Source: Lachnospiraceae bacterium AD3010 (GTDB lineage: Bacteria > Bacillota > Clostridia > Lachnospirales > Lachnospiraceae). Taken from it: DNA of 64,000 nucleotides. A program made the position numbers and the translations under genes. How positions within the stretch are numbered: position 1 is the stretch's first letter; the number at the start of each line of letters is the position of its first letter. The DNA is taken from assembly GCA_000622025.1 (NCBI GenBank), contig JHWU01000007.1, positions 17,049 to 81,048 of the forward strand, given 5' to 3'. Of this stretch, positions 1-7,999 are shown one piece after another. The notes below the pieces were generated by a model. The model was not told the DNA's origin, did no database searches, and saw only the letters and a program-made list of their open reading frames with translations.

Positions 1-202
1 TTACACGGGTCGCTCCCTCTACACCAACGGATATCCACAGTAAGTGTCATTGGCATCCTACCCCCGGATCTCCATACGGAATGTGCAAGTCAGATCGATA
101 GCGCCGGCTTCAGTATACCCACAAAAAGATTCTTCGCTTCGCTCAGAATGACACTAACTTAACGACATTGGCATCCTACCCACGGATATCCGGGGAAATA
201 AG
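1..202. other. intergenic tail 3' of rsfS, repeats only
   Basis: I see no convincing gene here. The stretch holds a 16-base direct repeat, CATTGGCATCCTACCC, at 48-63 and again at 166-181. Each copy is followed by a similar CGGATNTCC tail. A copy of the GATTCTTCGC/CAGAATGAC dyad lies between them. It is the 3' flank of the minus-strand rsfS operon; the next gene lies outside the window. Confidence 0.6.
128..154. repeat. ATCCTTCG-family dyad repeat
   Basis: This copy reads GATTCTTCGC, then TTC, then GCTCAGAATGAC; the arms pair around ATTCT/AGAAT with a GC core. Positions 136-171 match 21872-21907 over 36 bases with one mismatch, so the repeat unit here extends beyond the hairpin. It lies 50 bases past the rsfS stop. 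Confidence 0.8.
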
Positions 203-547
203 CTACCGGCCTAGCTCCACAACCTCCCCGTCCTTCCAGATACGGTCGAGGTCATAAAACGACCTGCTCTCCTTATCGAAGATATGCACGATCACATCTC
301 CGTAATCCATAAGGATCCAGTTACTGTCCCTGTTACCCTCGGTATTCTTATGTGTGGCTCCAGCCTTAAAAAGCGCCTCACCCACAGCCTCTTCCATGGC
401 ATCCAGCTGGTTACTGTTATTACCGGTGGAGATAACAAAAAAATCCGCAAAATCAGAGATCTTACTGATGTCGATAATTTTGGTATCCTCGCCCTTTTTG
501 TTTTCAAGGGCTGCAGCAGCAGCCTTTGCTATATCAAGATTTAGCAT
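203..547 (-). CDS. rsfS: ribosomal silencing factor RsfS
   Basis: The 114-residue product matches the RsfS/Iojap (DUF143) family. That family binds ribosomal protein L14 on the 50S subunit and blocks subunit joining when nutrients are short. The family core is visible: DISKISDFADFFVISTG, then QLDAMEEAV, then the DYGDVIVHIFD strand near the C-terminus. The ATG at 547 (MLNLDIAK) was chosen because it gives the usual family length; a longer in-frame opening from a TTG at 610 would run deep into yqeK. The start overlaps the end of yqeK by 14 bases, which implies translational coupling in a nadD-yqeK-rsfS operon. That order is typical of Firmicutes. Confidence 0.95.
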   Translation of the reverse strand: MLNLDIAKAAAAALENKKGEDTKIIDISKISDFADFFVISTGNNSNQLDAMEEAVGEALFKAGATHKNTEGNRDSNWILMDYGDVIVHIFDKESRSFYDLDRIWKDGEVVELGR

Positions 548-1103
548 AGTAGTCGTAGGTCTCCTTTGTGGTTGGATCGACAGGTCTCGATCCCTTTGAC
601 AGGTAGTCAAGTGTATCGATTAAGATCTTCTTTACCGCCATATCGATATCCGTAAAAGCAAGCTCCCTGATGTCCGTAAGGTTAGGTGCCTCATTCCGGT
701 TTAACTCAATGTAATCTGCAGTAAAAATGATCTTTTCGGTAAGGCTCATGCCCGCCCGGCCGGTGGTATGATATCTAATGGCGTTGATGATATCCTTATC
801 CTTTATCCCGAAGTCATGCTCTGCCATATAGGCCCCAAGCTTTGCATGGAGAAGATAAGGAGCCTTCTTCTCAACGTCATTAAGGGCTATCTTATACTTC
901 TTGCAAAGAGCATACTTCTCATCATTAGGGATATTTTTTGCAAGGTCATGTAAAAGCCCTGCGGTAAAAAGCTTTTCCGGATCCTCACGGTAACGCATCG
1001 CAAGGGAAGCCGCCGTGTAGGCGACCCCAAGGGTATGCTGGTAGCGCTCATTATCGAGAAGCTTTTTAATCTTTTTTTTAATGGCCTTAATATTGCTGTT
1101 CAT
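534..1103 (-). CDS. yqeK: HD-domain Ap4A hydrolase YqeK
   Basis: This 189-residue protein is a YqeK-type HD phosphohydrolase. Characterised members split diadenosine tetraphosphate symmetrically into ADP. The metal-binding HD set is visible: H23 in RYQHTLGVA, H52-D53 in GLLHDLAKN, and a later H in LLHAKLGAYMAEHDFG followed by AIRYHTTGR. It sits between nadD (17-base overlap) and rsfS (14-base overlap), the standard Firmicutes arrangement, so the three genes are almost certainly one transcript. The assignment rests on the HD motif spacing and the context. Confidence 0.93.
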   Translation of the reverse strand: MNSNIKAIKKKIKKLLDNERYQHTLGVAYTAASLAMRYREDPEKLFTAGLLHDLAKNIPNDEKYALCKKYKIALNDVEKKAPYLLHAKLGAYMAEHDFGIKDKDIINAIRYHTTGRAGMSLTEKIIFTADYIELNRNEAPNLTDIRELAFTDIDMAVKKILIDTLDYLSKGSRPVDPTTKETYDYYAKS

Positions 1104-1698
1104 ATAAATGCCGTTCGTAAATAAACATCCTGACCGCCTCAGGAAGGTAATACCTGACCGAGCGGCCCTGTCCGATAAGTTCCCTGATCATGGAAGAAGA
1201 GATGTCAATATTTGTAGTATGAAGCACCTCTATTTTAGCATCATAATGCTCTTTATAAAAATCAATATCCAGGTAAAGCTCCGTCAGGCTCTCATTGTTC
1301 CTGACTGAAGTGATGACGGTGCAGCCGGAAAAGATCCGTTCAGGAGTCACCCATTTCTTCATTTCATGCAGTGCATCCGCTCCGGTAATAAAGAAAAGGG
1401 AGGCATCCGGATAAAGCGAATTAAGCTCCTCTATTGTGTCTGCGGTGTAGGTATTACCTCCGCGCTTAATCTCCATATCGGATACGAAAAAAGAATGATT
1501 ATCTCTTACTGCCAGACGGGCCATCTCAAGCCGCAAAGCCGCCTCCGGGATCTTCATATCCTTTTTTAGGTAAGAATTACCGCTTGGCATAATGATAACT
1601 TTGTCAAGGTTAAATTCAAAAAGTGCCTGTTCAGCAATGATAAGATGCCCGAAATGTATAGGATTAAAGGTGCCGCCAAGAATTCCGATCTTCTTCAT
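1087..1698 (-). CDS. nadD: nicotinate-nucleotide adenylyltransferase
   Basis: NadD transfers AMP from ATP to nicotinate mononucleotide to make deamido-NAD, the penultimate step of NAD synthesis. The 203-residue product starts with the nucleotidyltransferase fold signature GGTFNPIHFGH (residues 8-18, with the H-x-G-H catalytic motif). Near the C-terminus it has the ISSSMIREL motif that binds the ATP phosphates. FITGADALHEMKKW is the family's central substrate-binding segment. The length is normal for bacterial NadD. A repeat-bearing 134-base gap separates it from obg upstream, and it overlaps yqeK downstream. Confidence 0.96.
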   Translation of the reverse strand: MKKIGILGGTFNPIHFGHLIIAEQALFEFNLDKVIIMPSGNSYLKKDMKIPEAALRLEMARLAVRDNHSFFVSDMEIKRGGNTYTADTIEELNSLYPDASLFFITGADALHEMKKWVTPERIFSGCTVITSVRNNESLTELYLDIDFYKEHYDAKIEVLHTTNIDISSSMIRELIGQGRSVRYYLPEAVRMFIYERHLYEQQY

Positions 1699-1740
1699 AT
1701 CTGTGTACTCATTAAAATGTTGCAGCCATAGCCGGAAAAA

Positions 1741-1807
1741 GATCCTTCGCTTCCCCTCGCCGGGGTGGCATCCCGTATCTCCGATACGGGATAAGGCTCA
1801 GGATGAC
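1741..1807. repeat. ATCCTTCG-family dyad with inserted hairpins
   Basis: The outer arms GATCCTTCGC (1741-1750) and GCTCAGGATGAC (1796-1807) are those of the family. The usual 3-base loop is replaced by two nested-side hairpins: CCCC-TCGC-CGGGG and ATCCCGTAT-CTCCG-ATACGGGAT (1770-1792, a perfect 9-bp stem). It begins 26 bases past the obg stop, in the obg-nadD gap. Confidence 0.8.
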
Positions 1808-1832
1808 AGAATAATGAATTCAGGATTACAGT

Positions 1833-3134
1833 CTAATTCTCATAATAATCAAACTGGAAGCCGTAGATCTTTACCGTATCTCCTTCGTTGATGCCGAGAT
1901 CCTTCAGCTGATCAAGTGCCCCGATATCACGCATAAAGTTCTGGAAAAACATAAAGCCCTTCTCCGAATCGAGATTCGTGTAGCCCAGCATCTTTTCAAT
2001 ACGTGGACCTTCGATCACATAATAATTCTCCTTATCGTCAAAGCTTACCGTGAAGGGAAGTTCCTCCGCAATATGCTCCATCGGGTCATACTCGGCTTCA
2101 TATACCGTAACACTCCTGTCGGTCCTTGAAAGCATATCCTTAACGGCATACAAAAGCTCATTAAGTCCCTTACGGGTGGCTGCGGAAATAGGAAAAACCC
2201 TTATGCCCTTCGGTTCGAATTCGTTTTTAATTCGTTCAACCGGATCCTCTTCACCCTCAGAGGTCTGTATAACATCCGTCTTGTTGGCAACGATTATCTG
2301 CGGCTTTAGTGAAAGATCCACATTAAAGGAAGCAAGCTCCTTATTTATGGCATAAATATCGTCAACAGGATCCCGTCCTTCGGTTCCCGCAGCATCAACC
2401 ATATGAATAAGAACATGGCAGCGCTCGATATGACGTAAAAATTCGTGGCCAAGACCCACTCCCTCGGAAGCACCCTCAATAAGCCCGGGAATATCCGCAA
2501 GAACAAAGCCGCCATCGCCGTCCTTAAAGTCCACAACTCCAAGAAATGGATGGAGGGTGGTAAAAGGATAACCTGCAATCTCCGGCTTAGCATTTGTGAC
2601 CGCAGAGATAAGGGTGGATTTGCCGGCATTTGGAAAGCCCACGAGTCCCACATCGGCGATACTTTTCAATTCAAGTATGACCTCCGCCTCAACTCCGTCC
2701 TGTCCGGGCTTCGCATACTTCGGAGCCTGCATGGTGGAGGTGGCATAGTGCTGGTTTCCGTTTCCGCCCCGGCCACCCCGGAGAACAGTAACAGTTCTGT
2801 TTTCCCCGGACATATCAACGATAACCTTGTTAGTTTTACTGTCACGGACAATAGTGCCTTCAGGAACTTTCAGTATAAGATCCTTCCCGTTTTTCCCATG
2901 CATCCTCTTCTTGGCACCGTTTTCACCGTTTTCCGCGGAAAACTTACGCTTGTAGCGGTAGTCGGAAAGGGTGTTCATGCCCTTGTCCACTTCAAAAATA
3001 ATACTGCCGCCGTTTCCGCCGTCACCTCCGTCGGGACCGCCGTTAGCCACATACTTTTCCCTGCGGAAAGAAACGCAGCCGTCGCCCCCTTTTCCGGATC
3101 TTATTATAATTGTGGTTTTATCCTTGAATGCCAT
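1833..3134 (-). CDS. obg: GTPase ObgE/CgtA
   Basis: Obg is an essential GTPase of late 50S assembly and stress signalling. The 433-residue protein shows the complete three-domain layout. The glycine-rich Obg fold occupies residues 1-158 (GKGGDGCVSFRREKY, NGGPDGGDGGNGGS). The G domain has its P-loop GFPNAGKST at 166-174, DIPGLIEGA as G3 and NKTD as G4. A C-terminal OCT domain ends in EGDTVKIYGFQFDYYEN. The ATG at 3134 (MAFKD) is preferred; an ATG two codons upstream at 3140 is equally open, and neither has a strong Shine-Dalgarno site. A terminator-like hairpin lies between rpmA and this start, so obg may depend on read-through or a separate promoter. Confidence 0.97.
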   Translation of the reverse strand: MAFKDKTTIIIRSGKGGDGCVSFRREKYVANGGPDGGDGGNGGSIIFEVDKGMNTLSDYRYKRKFSAENGENGAKKRMHGKNGKDLILKVPEGTIVRDSKTNKVIVDMSGENRTVTVLRGGRGGNGNQHYATSTMQAPKYAKPGQDGVEAEVILELKSIADVGLVGFPNAGKSTLISAVTNAKPEIAGYPFTTLHPFLGVVDFKDGDGGFVLADIPGLIEGASEGVGLGHEFLRHIERCHVLIHMVDAAGTEGRDPVDDIYAINKELASFNVDLSLKPQIIVANKTDVIQTSEGEEDPVERIKNEFEPKGIRVFPISAATRKGLNELLYAVKDMLSRTDRSVTVYEAEYDPMEHIAEELPFTVSFDDKENYYVIEGPRIEKMLGYTNLDSEKGFMFFQNFMRDIGALDQLKDLGINEGDTVKIYGFQFDYYEN

Positions 3135-3160
3135 AATCATACCGCAGGAGAATCCCTGCT

Positions 3161-3190
3161 AAAATAAAGGCTCCGGGAAAAACCGGAGCC
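3161..3190 (-). terminator. intrinsic terminator after rpmA
   Basis: On the minus strand, GGCTCCGG pairs with CCGGAGCC around a 6-base loop and is followed by TTTATTTT. It begins 24 bases past the rpmA stop and sits just before the obg start, so it probably attenuates obg relative to the ribosomal protein genes. Confidence 0.8.
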
Positions 3191-3213
3191 ATTGATAACA
3201 ACACAGCTTAAAC

Positions 3214-3507
3214 TTACTCAGCCTTTGCTTCAACCTCGTAAACGCTTGCCTGCTTTAAGTATCTGCCCTTTCTCTCGAAACGGAGAACGCCGTCAACCTT
3301 AGCATAAAGGGTATCATCTCCGCCCCTTCCAACATTCTTTCCGGGATGGATATGGGTTCCGCGCTGTCTGTATATGATGTTTCCGGCTAAAACAAACTGT
3401 CCGTCCGCCCTCTTGGCACCGAGCCTCTTTGACTCGGAATCACGTCCGTTCTTTGTGGAACCGACTCCCTTTTTGTGGGCGAAGAACTGAAGGTTAAGAT
3501 TTAACAT
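3214..3507 (-). CDS. rpmA: 50S ribosomal protein L27 (pro-form)
   Basis: L27 sits at the peptidyl transferase centre with its N-terminus next to the tRNA ends. The 97-residue sequence has the family core ([14 protein letters not shown], then [10 protein letters not shown]). It begins with the Firmicutes-specific extension [10 protein letters not shown], which must be cut before H11 to expose the functional N-terminus. The processing protease gene prp lies immediately upstream in the same operon, consistent with Prp cleavage established in Staphylococcus. The order rplU-prp-rpmA is conserved in the phylum, and a terminator follows. Confidence 0.98.
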   Translation of the reverse strand: MLNLNLQFFAHKKGVGSTKNGRDSESKRLGAKRADGQFVLAGNIIYRQRGTHIHPGKNVGRGGDDTLYAKVDGVLRFERKGRYLKQASVYEVEAKAE

Positions 3508-3524
3508 TCCTAAATTCCTCCTTA

Positions 3525-3863
3525 TTACTGCCTTTCTTCCGTGAGCTTTAAAAACTCACATCCGTAATTCTTTTCACTGTCACTGATCCCGTAGTACAAG
3601 CTTTCAAGAAGCAGCGCTGCCTTTTCCGAGGGAGGACTTTTGAAATCGCAGCTGATCTCCCCCTTCTCCTCGTCTGAAAAAACTTCCATATTCGCCGCAT
3701 CCTCCGGCAGAAGCCGGTCAATGGAGTTTATGGTGTTAATAACGAGCATGGAAACCGCGGCGCAGACAACATCATTTCCCTTGTCTGCATACTCTGCATG
3801 TCCACTGCAGCAAAAGCCTGTGATAAAGCCGTTCTCTGCTCTTCTAAGCTTAAAATGTACCAC
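3525..3863 (-). CDS. prp: ribosomal-processing cysteine protease Prp
   Basis: Prp removes the N-terminal extension of L27. The 112-residue protein carries the catalytic pair: His22 in CSGHAEYA and Cys34 in NDVVCAAVS. This matches the family pattern GHA...G.D.VCAA. The first codon is a GTG two bases after the rplU stop, with no separate Shine-Dalgarno site, so it is probably translated by coupling to rplU. It is flanked by rplU and rpmA, as in other Firmicutes. The substrate, an L27 with a [10 protein letters not shown] leader, is encoded 17 bases downstream. Confidence 0.95.
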   Translation of the reverse strand: MVHFKLRRAENGFITGFCCSGHAEYADKGNDVVCAAVSMLVINTINSIDRLLPEDAANMEVFSDEEKGEISCDFKSPPSEKAALLLESLYYGISDSEKNYGCEFLKLTEERQ

Positions 3864-3865
3864 CT

Positions 3866-4171
3866 TTATGCGTTGATCTTGTCGATCTGTACCTTGGTAT
3901 ACTGCTGTCTGTGACCGTTCTTCTTATGATAACCTGACTTCCTCTTGTAACGGTAAACAACGACCTTCTTGCCCTTAACCTGATCAAGGATCTTACCAGA
4001 TACTGATGCGTTCTTTACGTCGTCGCCAACCTTTAAGGAATCACCGCCAACAGCCTTAACATCGTCGAAAGTAACAGTACTGTCCTTCTCAAGGGGAAGC
4101 TTCTCAACGAGAATAACATCGCCCTCCTGAACCTTATACTGTTTTCCGCCTGTTGCAATGATAGCGTACAT
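3866..4171 (-). CDS. rplU: 50S ribosomal protein L21
   Basis: L21 is a 23S-rRNA-binding protein of the large subunit. The 101-residue product starts [14 protein letters not shown] and ends in the conserved [17 protein letters not shown] segment. The ATG at 4171 was chosen because AGGAGG lies 7 bases upstream (minus strand) and the protein then has the family's standard length; a longer open frame to 4228 lies within the leader. It is the first gene of the rplU-prp-rpmA operon, with a strong promoter about 140 bases upstream. Confidence 0.98.
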   Translation of the reverse strand: MYAIIATGGKQYKVQEGDVILVEKLPLEKDSTVTFDDVKAVGGDSLKVGDDVKNASVSGKILDQVKGKKVVVYRYKRKSGYHKKNGHRQQYTKVQIDKINA

Positions 4172-4308
4172 AGGACACCTCCTGTCTTCTAATGATCGCT
4201 GGGCTTTTCGGTGTATAATACGGCCCAATGCCGCTTTCCGGCAAAAGATCTCTTAATCCCTGCCCTTATACTTTATGAACCTTACCAAGCGGCTCGCTAC
4301 CCGCAAGC
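4172..4308 (-). promoter_or_regulatory. candidate L21 autoregulatory leader
   Basis: About 137 bases separate the predicted transcription start from the rplU ATG. The minus-strand leader is rich in local stems, for example GCCG-GAAA-GCGGC and a purine-rich GGTAAGGTTCATAAAG segment. Firmicutes rplU operons often carry an L21-binding leader at this place. I infer this one from position and structure only, without an alignment. Confidence 0.4.
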
Positions 4309-4314
4309 TTTGAT

Positions 4315-4344
4315 AGAATAACATAAATCATATTCTTTTGTCAA
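4315..4344 (-). promoter_or_regulatory. sigma-A promoter of rplU operon
   Basis: Minus strand: TTGACA (4339-4344), an 18-base spacer, then TATTCT (4315-4320). The -35 box is perfect. It is the only good promoter in the pta-rplU gap and drives rplU-prp-rpmA. Confidence 0.75.
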
Positions 4345-4411
4345 ACAGGTATTTCATCGTATTGTTTTTCATTTCATCATTTCCCATTTTTACCCCTTTA
4401 CAAGAACAACA

Positions 4412-5440
4412 CTATTTGGAAGCGAGCTGTGCCTGAACAGCGGTAATCGCGATAACACCCTCTACGTCATGAGTATTACAGCCGCGGGAAAGGTCGTTTA
4501 CAGGCTTTGAAAGTCCCTGAAGAAGGGGACCGTAGGCATCCGCCTTTCCTAAGCGCTGAACCAGCTTGTAACCGATATTACCGGCGTCAAGATTCGGGAA
4601 AATAAGAACGTTTGCATTTCCTGCAACGTCTGAATCCGGAGCCTTACTCTCTGCAACCTCAGGAACTATCGCAGCATCCGTCTGCAGCTCCCCGTCAAGT
4701 ATGAGACCGGGATACTTTTCGTGTGCGATCTTAACTGCATTTCTGACCTTATCAACAAGCACATGCTTTGCCGAACCCTTGGTGGAATGTGAAAGCATGG
4801 CAACCTTCGGCTGGGCTCCGACGAGAGCCTTAAAGGAATTGGCACTTGTACGGGCTATGATAGCCAGCTCTTCAGAGGTAGGATCCTGATTAAGACCGCA
4901 GTCACCGAATACAAAGGTACCCTTTTCTCCCATATCGCAGTCGGGAACACACATAACAAAGAAGCCTGAAACCATCTCGACTCCCGGTGCGGTACGTAAG
5001 ATCTGCAGGGCAGGCCGTAAGGTATCTGCCGTAGCATGGCAGGCACCCGCGACCATTCCGTCCGCATCTCCGTTTTTAACCATCATGATACCGTAGGTAA
5101 GATAGTCGTTTCGGAGTATCTCGTCAGCCTTTTCCGCGGTCATGCCCTTATGGGCCCTAAGCTCCACAAGCTTCTCCTTATATTTTTCAAACTTCGGGTC
5201 CGTCAGGGGATTAACAAAGTCGATATCAGAAATATCAACACGGAGTTTTTTTGCCTTCTCAGCAACCTCCTTTTCATCACCCACCATCACTATCTTTGCG
5301 ATATTATCTCTCATAGCCCAGGTGGCAGCTCTAATGACCCTCTTATCGTTTGACTCGGGAAGGACTATTGTTTTTATATCCTTTGATGCCCTTTCAAAAA
5401 CCTTTGAAATAAATTGATTGACCTTGTCCGATGCTTCCAT
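4412..5440 (-). CDS. pta: phosphate acetyltransferase
   Basis: Pta interconverts acetyl-CoA and acetyl phosphate, the first step of acetate production with ATP gain. The 342-residue protein is the short, catalytic-domain-only form. It shows KTIVLPESNDKRVIRAA at the N-terminus, DADGMVAGACHATADTLRPA in the middle, and NVLIFPNLDAGNIGYKLVQRL near the C-terminus. No acetate kinase gene is adjacent, although ackA usually follows. The product fits with the pyruvate:ferredoxin oxidoreductase at 34-37.6 kb, which supplies acetyl-CoA. It is a single-gene unit: rplU's own promoter follows it, and a small ORF lies upstream. Confidence 0.96.
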   Translation of the reverse strand: MEASDKVNQFISKVFERASKDIKTIVLPESNDKRVIRAATWAMRDNIAKIVMVGDEKEVAEKAKKLRVDISDIDFVNPLTDPKFEKYKEKLVELRAHKGMTAEKADEILRNDYLTYGIMMVKNGDADGMVAGACHATADTLRPALQILRTAPGVEMVSGFFVMCVPDCDMGEKGTFVFGDCGLNQDPTSEELAIIARTSANSFKALVGAQPKVAMLSHSTKGSAKHVLVDKVRNAVKIAHEKYPGLILDGELQTDAAIVPEVAESKAPDSDVAGNANVLIFPNLDAGNIGYKLVQRLGKADAYGPLLQGLSKPVNDLSRGCNTHDVEGVIAITAVQAQLASK

Positions 5441-5562
5441 TTTCTCTGTTCCTTTCTTTTATATTTATTAACCACGATACTCTGCAGCAAACATCACCGT
5501 CTTCGCCTGCGTTTTTTGGATGCTTGCCAATCCTTAAGAGTGTCAGTAACAAAGGATACTCC

Positions 5563-5736
5563 TCAGGGTGTAATAATATACCTTGTGATCGCGCAGTTCT
5601 CCCTGTAGACCCTCTTCCAAAGCTTCCAGATATACTTCTGGGAAATATAACGTCTCTTTATCTTGCTTACATCAATAAGAGCGGAAACCTCCATAAAAAG
5701 TTCCCGGGCGAACTCCGTCTCAAATTTCCTTTCCAT
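5563..5736 (-). CDS. small basic protein of unknown function (57 aa)
   Basis: I do not recognise this family. The frame opens with MERKFETEFA, after GGAGA placed 6 bases before the ATG (minus strand), and runs 57 codons to a TGA. The product is rich in Lys/Arg and aromatic residues (KIKRRYISQKYIWKLWK) and looks like a helical, nucleic-acid- or membrane-interacting peptide. An alternative in-frame ATG two codons upstream would give MRMERK. It sits alone between pta and the subtilase gene, in a gap that otherwise has nothing. Coding status rests on the good ribosome site and amino acid composition. Confidence 0.5.
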   Translation of the reverse strand: MERKFETEFARELFMEVSALIDVSKIKRRYISQKYIWKLWKRVYRENCAITRYIITP

Positions 5737-5763
5737 TCTCATTCTCCGGATATAGATAAATCG

Positions 5764-7893
5764 TCAGGCAACCCTGAGCTTAACGGTAAATTTCTTCTTT
5801 GATCCGTCGAGCAGCTTATATGTGATCTTTATTACGCTCCCGGATCTTATCGGGGTAATACTTAAGGGATCGCCGTTTTTGTCACTTTTGTTGATCACAA
5901 GCTTATTAAGGTCCCTTTTTGAAACCTTTATGTCATAGACAAACCTGCCGTCCGCAAGGCTTCTTGAGTTATTAACACTTACCGAGAGCTTACTCTTCTT
6001 TTTTTCGTAGTATACACCGACCTCATTATCGGAAATAGCGGAGTAAGGGTATGCGATCTTTATGGTATCTCCCGCATGCACCGTTTTGTCGGTTTTTCCG
6101 AGTATCTTCATATCTCCCCGGAGAAGTCCCATTTTCTTTACGGTTTTATGTACCTTCAGGAAATAGAAAAGGGTATTTCCGCCGATCTCGGCGGTGATTA
6201 TCACCCTGTCTCCCGCCTTGCCGGATACGCACTTAACCTTTCCCTTACTTACGCTTACCTTACCGGTATCACTGCTGTTCCAGGTTGCCGATTTTGTAAG
6301 ACCCTTGTCGCTTATCTGTCCGTCGGAATTTCCTATACGGAGCTTAAAGCTCTTTTTCTCGCTGATATATCCGGAAAGCACTGCTCCGTAGTGACCCGCT
6401 TCATCCACCAGCGTATTCTCGGGATGGAGCTTAAAGCTCTTTGCAAGATTGACAGCCTGATCAGCCTGCACCATGCCGTAGAGTATCTTATCGCCTGAGC
6501 TGTATTCCTTTCCGTCGCTTGTTACCTGAAGTATGGTCCTTATAATGTCAAAGCGCTCACTGCTCTTTTCCTTCATAAACTCGGGATTGGAGCTCAAGCA
6601 TAGAGCCGTGACCGCAGATACCATAGGAGTCGCCTGGGAAGTACCGTTCATGGTCTTATAGAAATCCTTATTCGATATACCCTGCCAGGTACCGTCGTCT
6701 TTAAGATCTTGACGGATAAACGAGGACCATACCGCATTTCCGGGTGCAACTATATCCACCCAGTCTCCGTAATTTGAAAAATCGGCAAGCTTTCCGTCCT
6801 TCTCCGTATTTGCTCCCACTGCGATACAGTGCTCATAAGCCGCAGGATAATACTCTTTCTCAGAACCGTTGTTTCCTGCTGCAGCTATACATATTATGCC
6901 GTTATTATAGGCTTCATCTATTGCGGCGCCGAGGTATGATGCATTTGAGGTGGAACCCATGCTCATACTGATCACATCAACCTTTCTGTCTATGGCCATC
7001 CTGATGCCGATAGCGATATTTTTAAGGCTGAAGCTTCTCTCTGTTGTAACCTGTATGGAATCTATCTTTACTGCGGGAGCCACTCCGTAGCCTCCCTTTG
7101 AATTTCCCTTTGTAGCGGCGATAAGTCCGCTGACATGCGTTCCATGCCCCACATTGTAGTCAATGCCGCTATGAGCTTCATCAACCTTTCCGGCGCTGTT
7201 TTTACTGGCAACCTCGGGTATCCAGCGTCTTTCGATATAACCGGGTTTTTCCTTATCATTAGTATTCAGATCCTCATGCTCTGTATTCACACCGGTATCA
7301 AGGACCGCAACGGTCACTCCGTTTCCGGAGGCTATCTTTAATGCCTCCTCATCCTTTATCATTTTATGGAAGTACTGCTTTGAAGAGAGAGGGTCGGTCA
7401 CATCCGAAGAATCCCCGTTATCGTTATCGGAATCAAGCTCTCCAAGGGCTGCGGCCTCCTCAAGTATCTCACCGAAATCATCATCAACATCCAGAAGTTC
7501 TGCTGTGTAATTCGGCTCGATAAGAGTTGAAACAGAAGAAAGAGCTGCTGCGTGTTCAAGCGCCGCGGCCGTACCTTCCTTAAAGCGTACCGTGGCAACA
7601 CCGTAGTCAAAGCCTACAAGCTCTGCGTTATACTCCGCTGCGACCTGCTCTGCCTCCGAAAGGCTGTCTGCCAGGAATACACCCTCCCGGTCCACATAGT
7701 CCTCTCCGGGGGTAAGCTCATCAAGCTCCGAAGCCTCCTCCTTAAGTTCCGACGCTATGGAGGCCTCTTCTACCAGGATCTCCTCCTCTGCAGCCGGCGT
7801 CTTATTATCCGCATAAGCAGAGATACCCGGAAGCACCAGGGCAAAGCTCAAAAGTACTGCAAGAGTTTTTCTGTGTTTCCTAAATAAAAACAT
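5764..7893 (-). CDS. secreted subtilisin-like serine protease (S8)
   Basis: This is a 709-residue extracytoplasmic protease. A signal peptide occupies residues 1-28 (FRKHRKT, then a hydrophobic run ending SAYA). An inhibitor-like propeptide follows at about 65-135. The S8 catalytic domain runs from about 170 to 460, with Asp199 (VAVLDTG), His250 (GHGTHVSGL), oxyanion Asn341 (AAGNNGS) and Ser419 (NGTSQATPM). The last 220 residues form beta-rich, Ig-like repeats (SATWNSSDTGKVSVSKGKV) of the kind used for wall or substrate contact. No LPXTG motif or transmembrane anchor is visible at the C-terminus. It is one of three predicted secreted proteases in the window. The function is certain at family level; the substrate is unknown. 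Confidence 0.92.
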   Translation of the reverse strand: MFLFRKHRKTLAVLLSFALVLPGISAYADNKTPAAEEEILVEEASIASELKEEASELDELTPGEDYVDREGVFLADSLSEAEQVAAEYNAELVGFDYGVATVRFKEGTAAALEHAAALSSVSTLIEPNYTAELLDVDDDFGEILEEAAALGELDSDNDNGDSSDVTDPLSSKQYFHKMIKDEEALKIASGNGVTVAVLDTGVNTEHEDLNTNDKEKPGYIERRWIPEVASKNSAGKVDEAHSGIDYNVGHGTHVSGLIAATKGNSKGGYGVAPAVKIDSIQVTTERSFSLKNIAIGIRMAIDRKVDVISMSMGSTSNASYLGAAIDEAYNNGIICIAAAGNNGSEKEYYPAAYEHCIAVGANTEKDGKLADFSNYGDWVDIVAPGNAVWSSFIRQDLKDDGTWQGISNKDFYKTMNGTSQATPMVSAVTALCLSSNPEFMKEKSSERFDIIRTILQVTSDGKEYSSGDKILYGMVQADQAVNLAKSFKLHPENTLVDEAGHYGAVLSGYISEKKSFKLRIGNSDGQISDKGLTKSATWNSSDTGKVSVSKGKVKCVSGKAGDRVIITAEIGGNTLFYFLKVHKTVKKMGLLRGDMKILGKTDKTVHAGDTIKIAYPYSAISDNEVGVYYEKKKSKLSVSVNNSRSLADGRFVYDIKVSKRDLNKLVINKSDKNGDPLSITPIRSGSVIKITYKLLDGSKKKFTVKLRVA

Positions 7894-7999
7894 AACAATC
7901 TCTCCGTCCTAAAGATTTTTTCTAAATGTCAAATGTGAAAATTTATATATGAACAGATCCTAAGTATTATAACCCCATTTGGGTTTTAAATCACGCTGA

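Noticed and set aside
7894..7999. TATAAT-like hexamer upstream of the first subtilase
   Set aside because: No acceptable -35 at normal spacing was found, so the promoter is not called.
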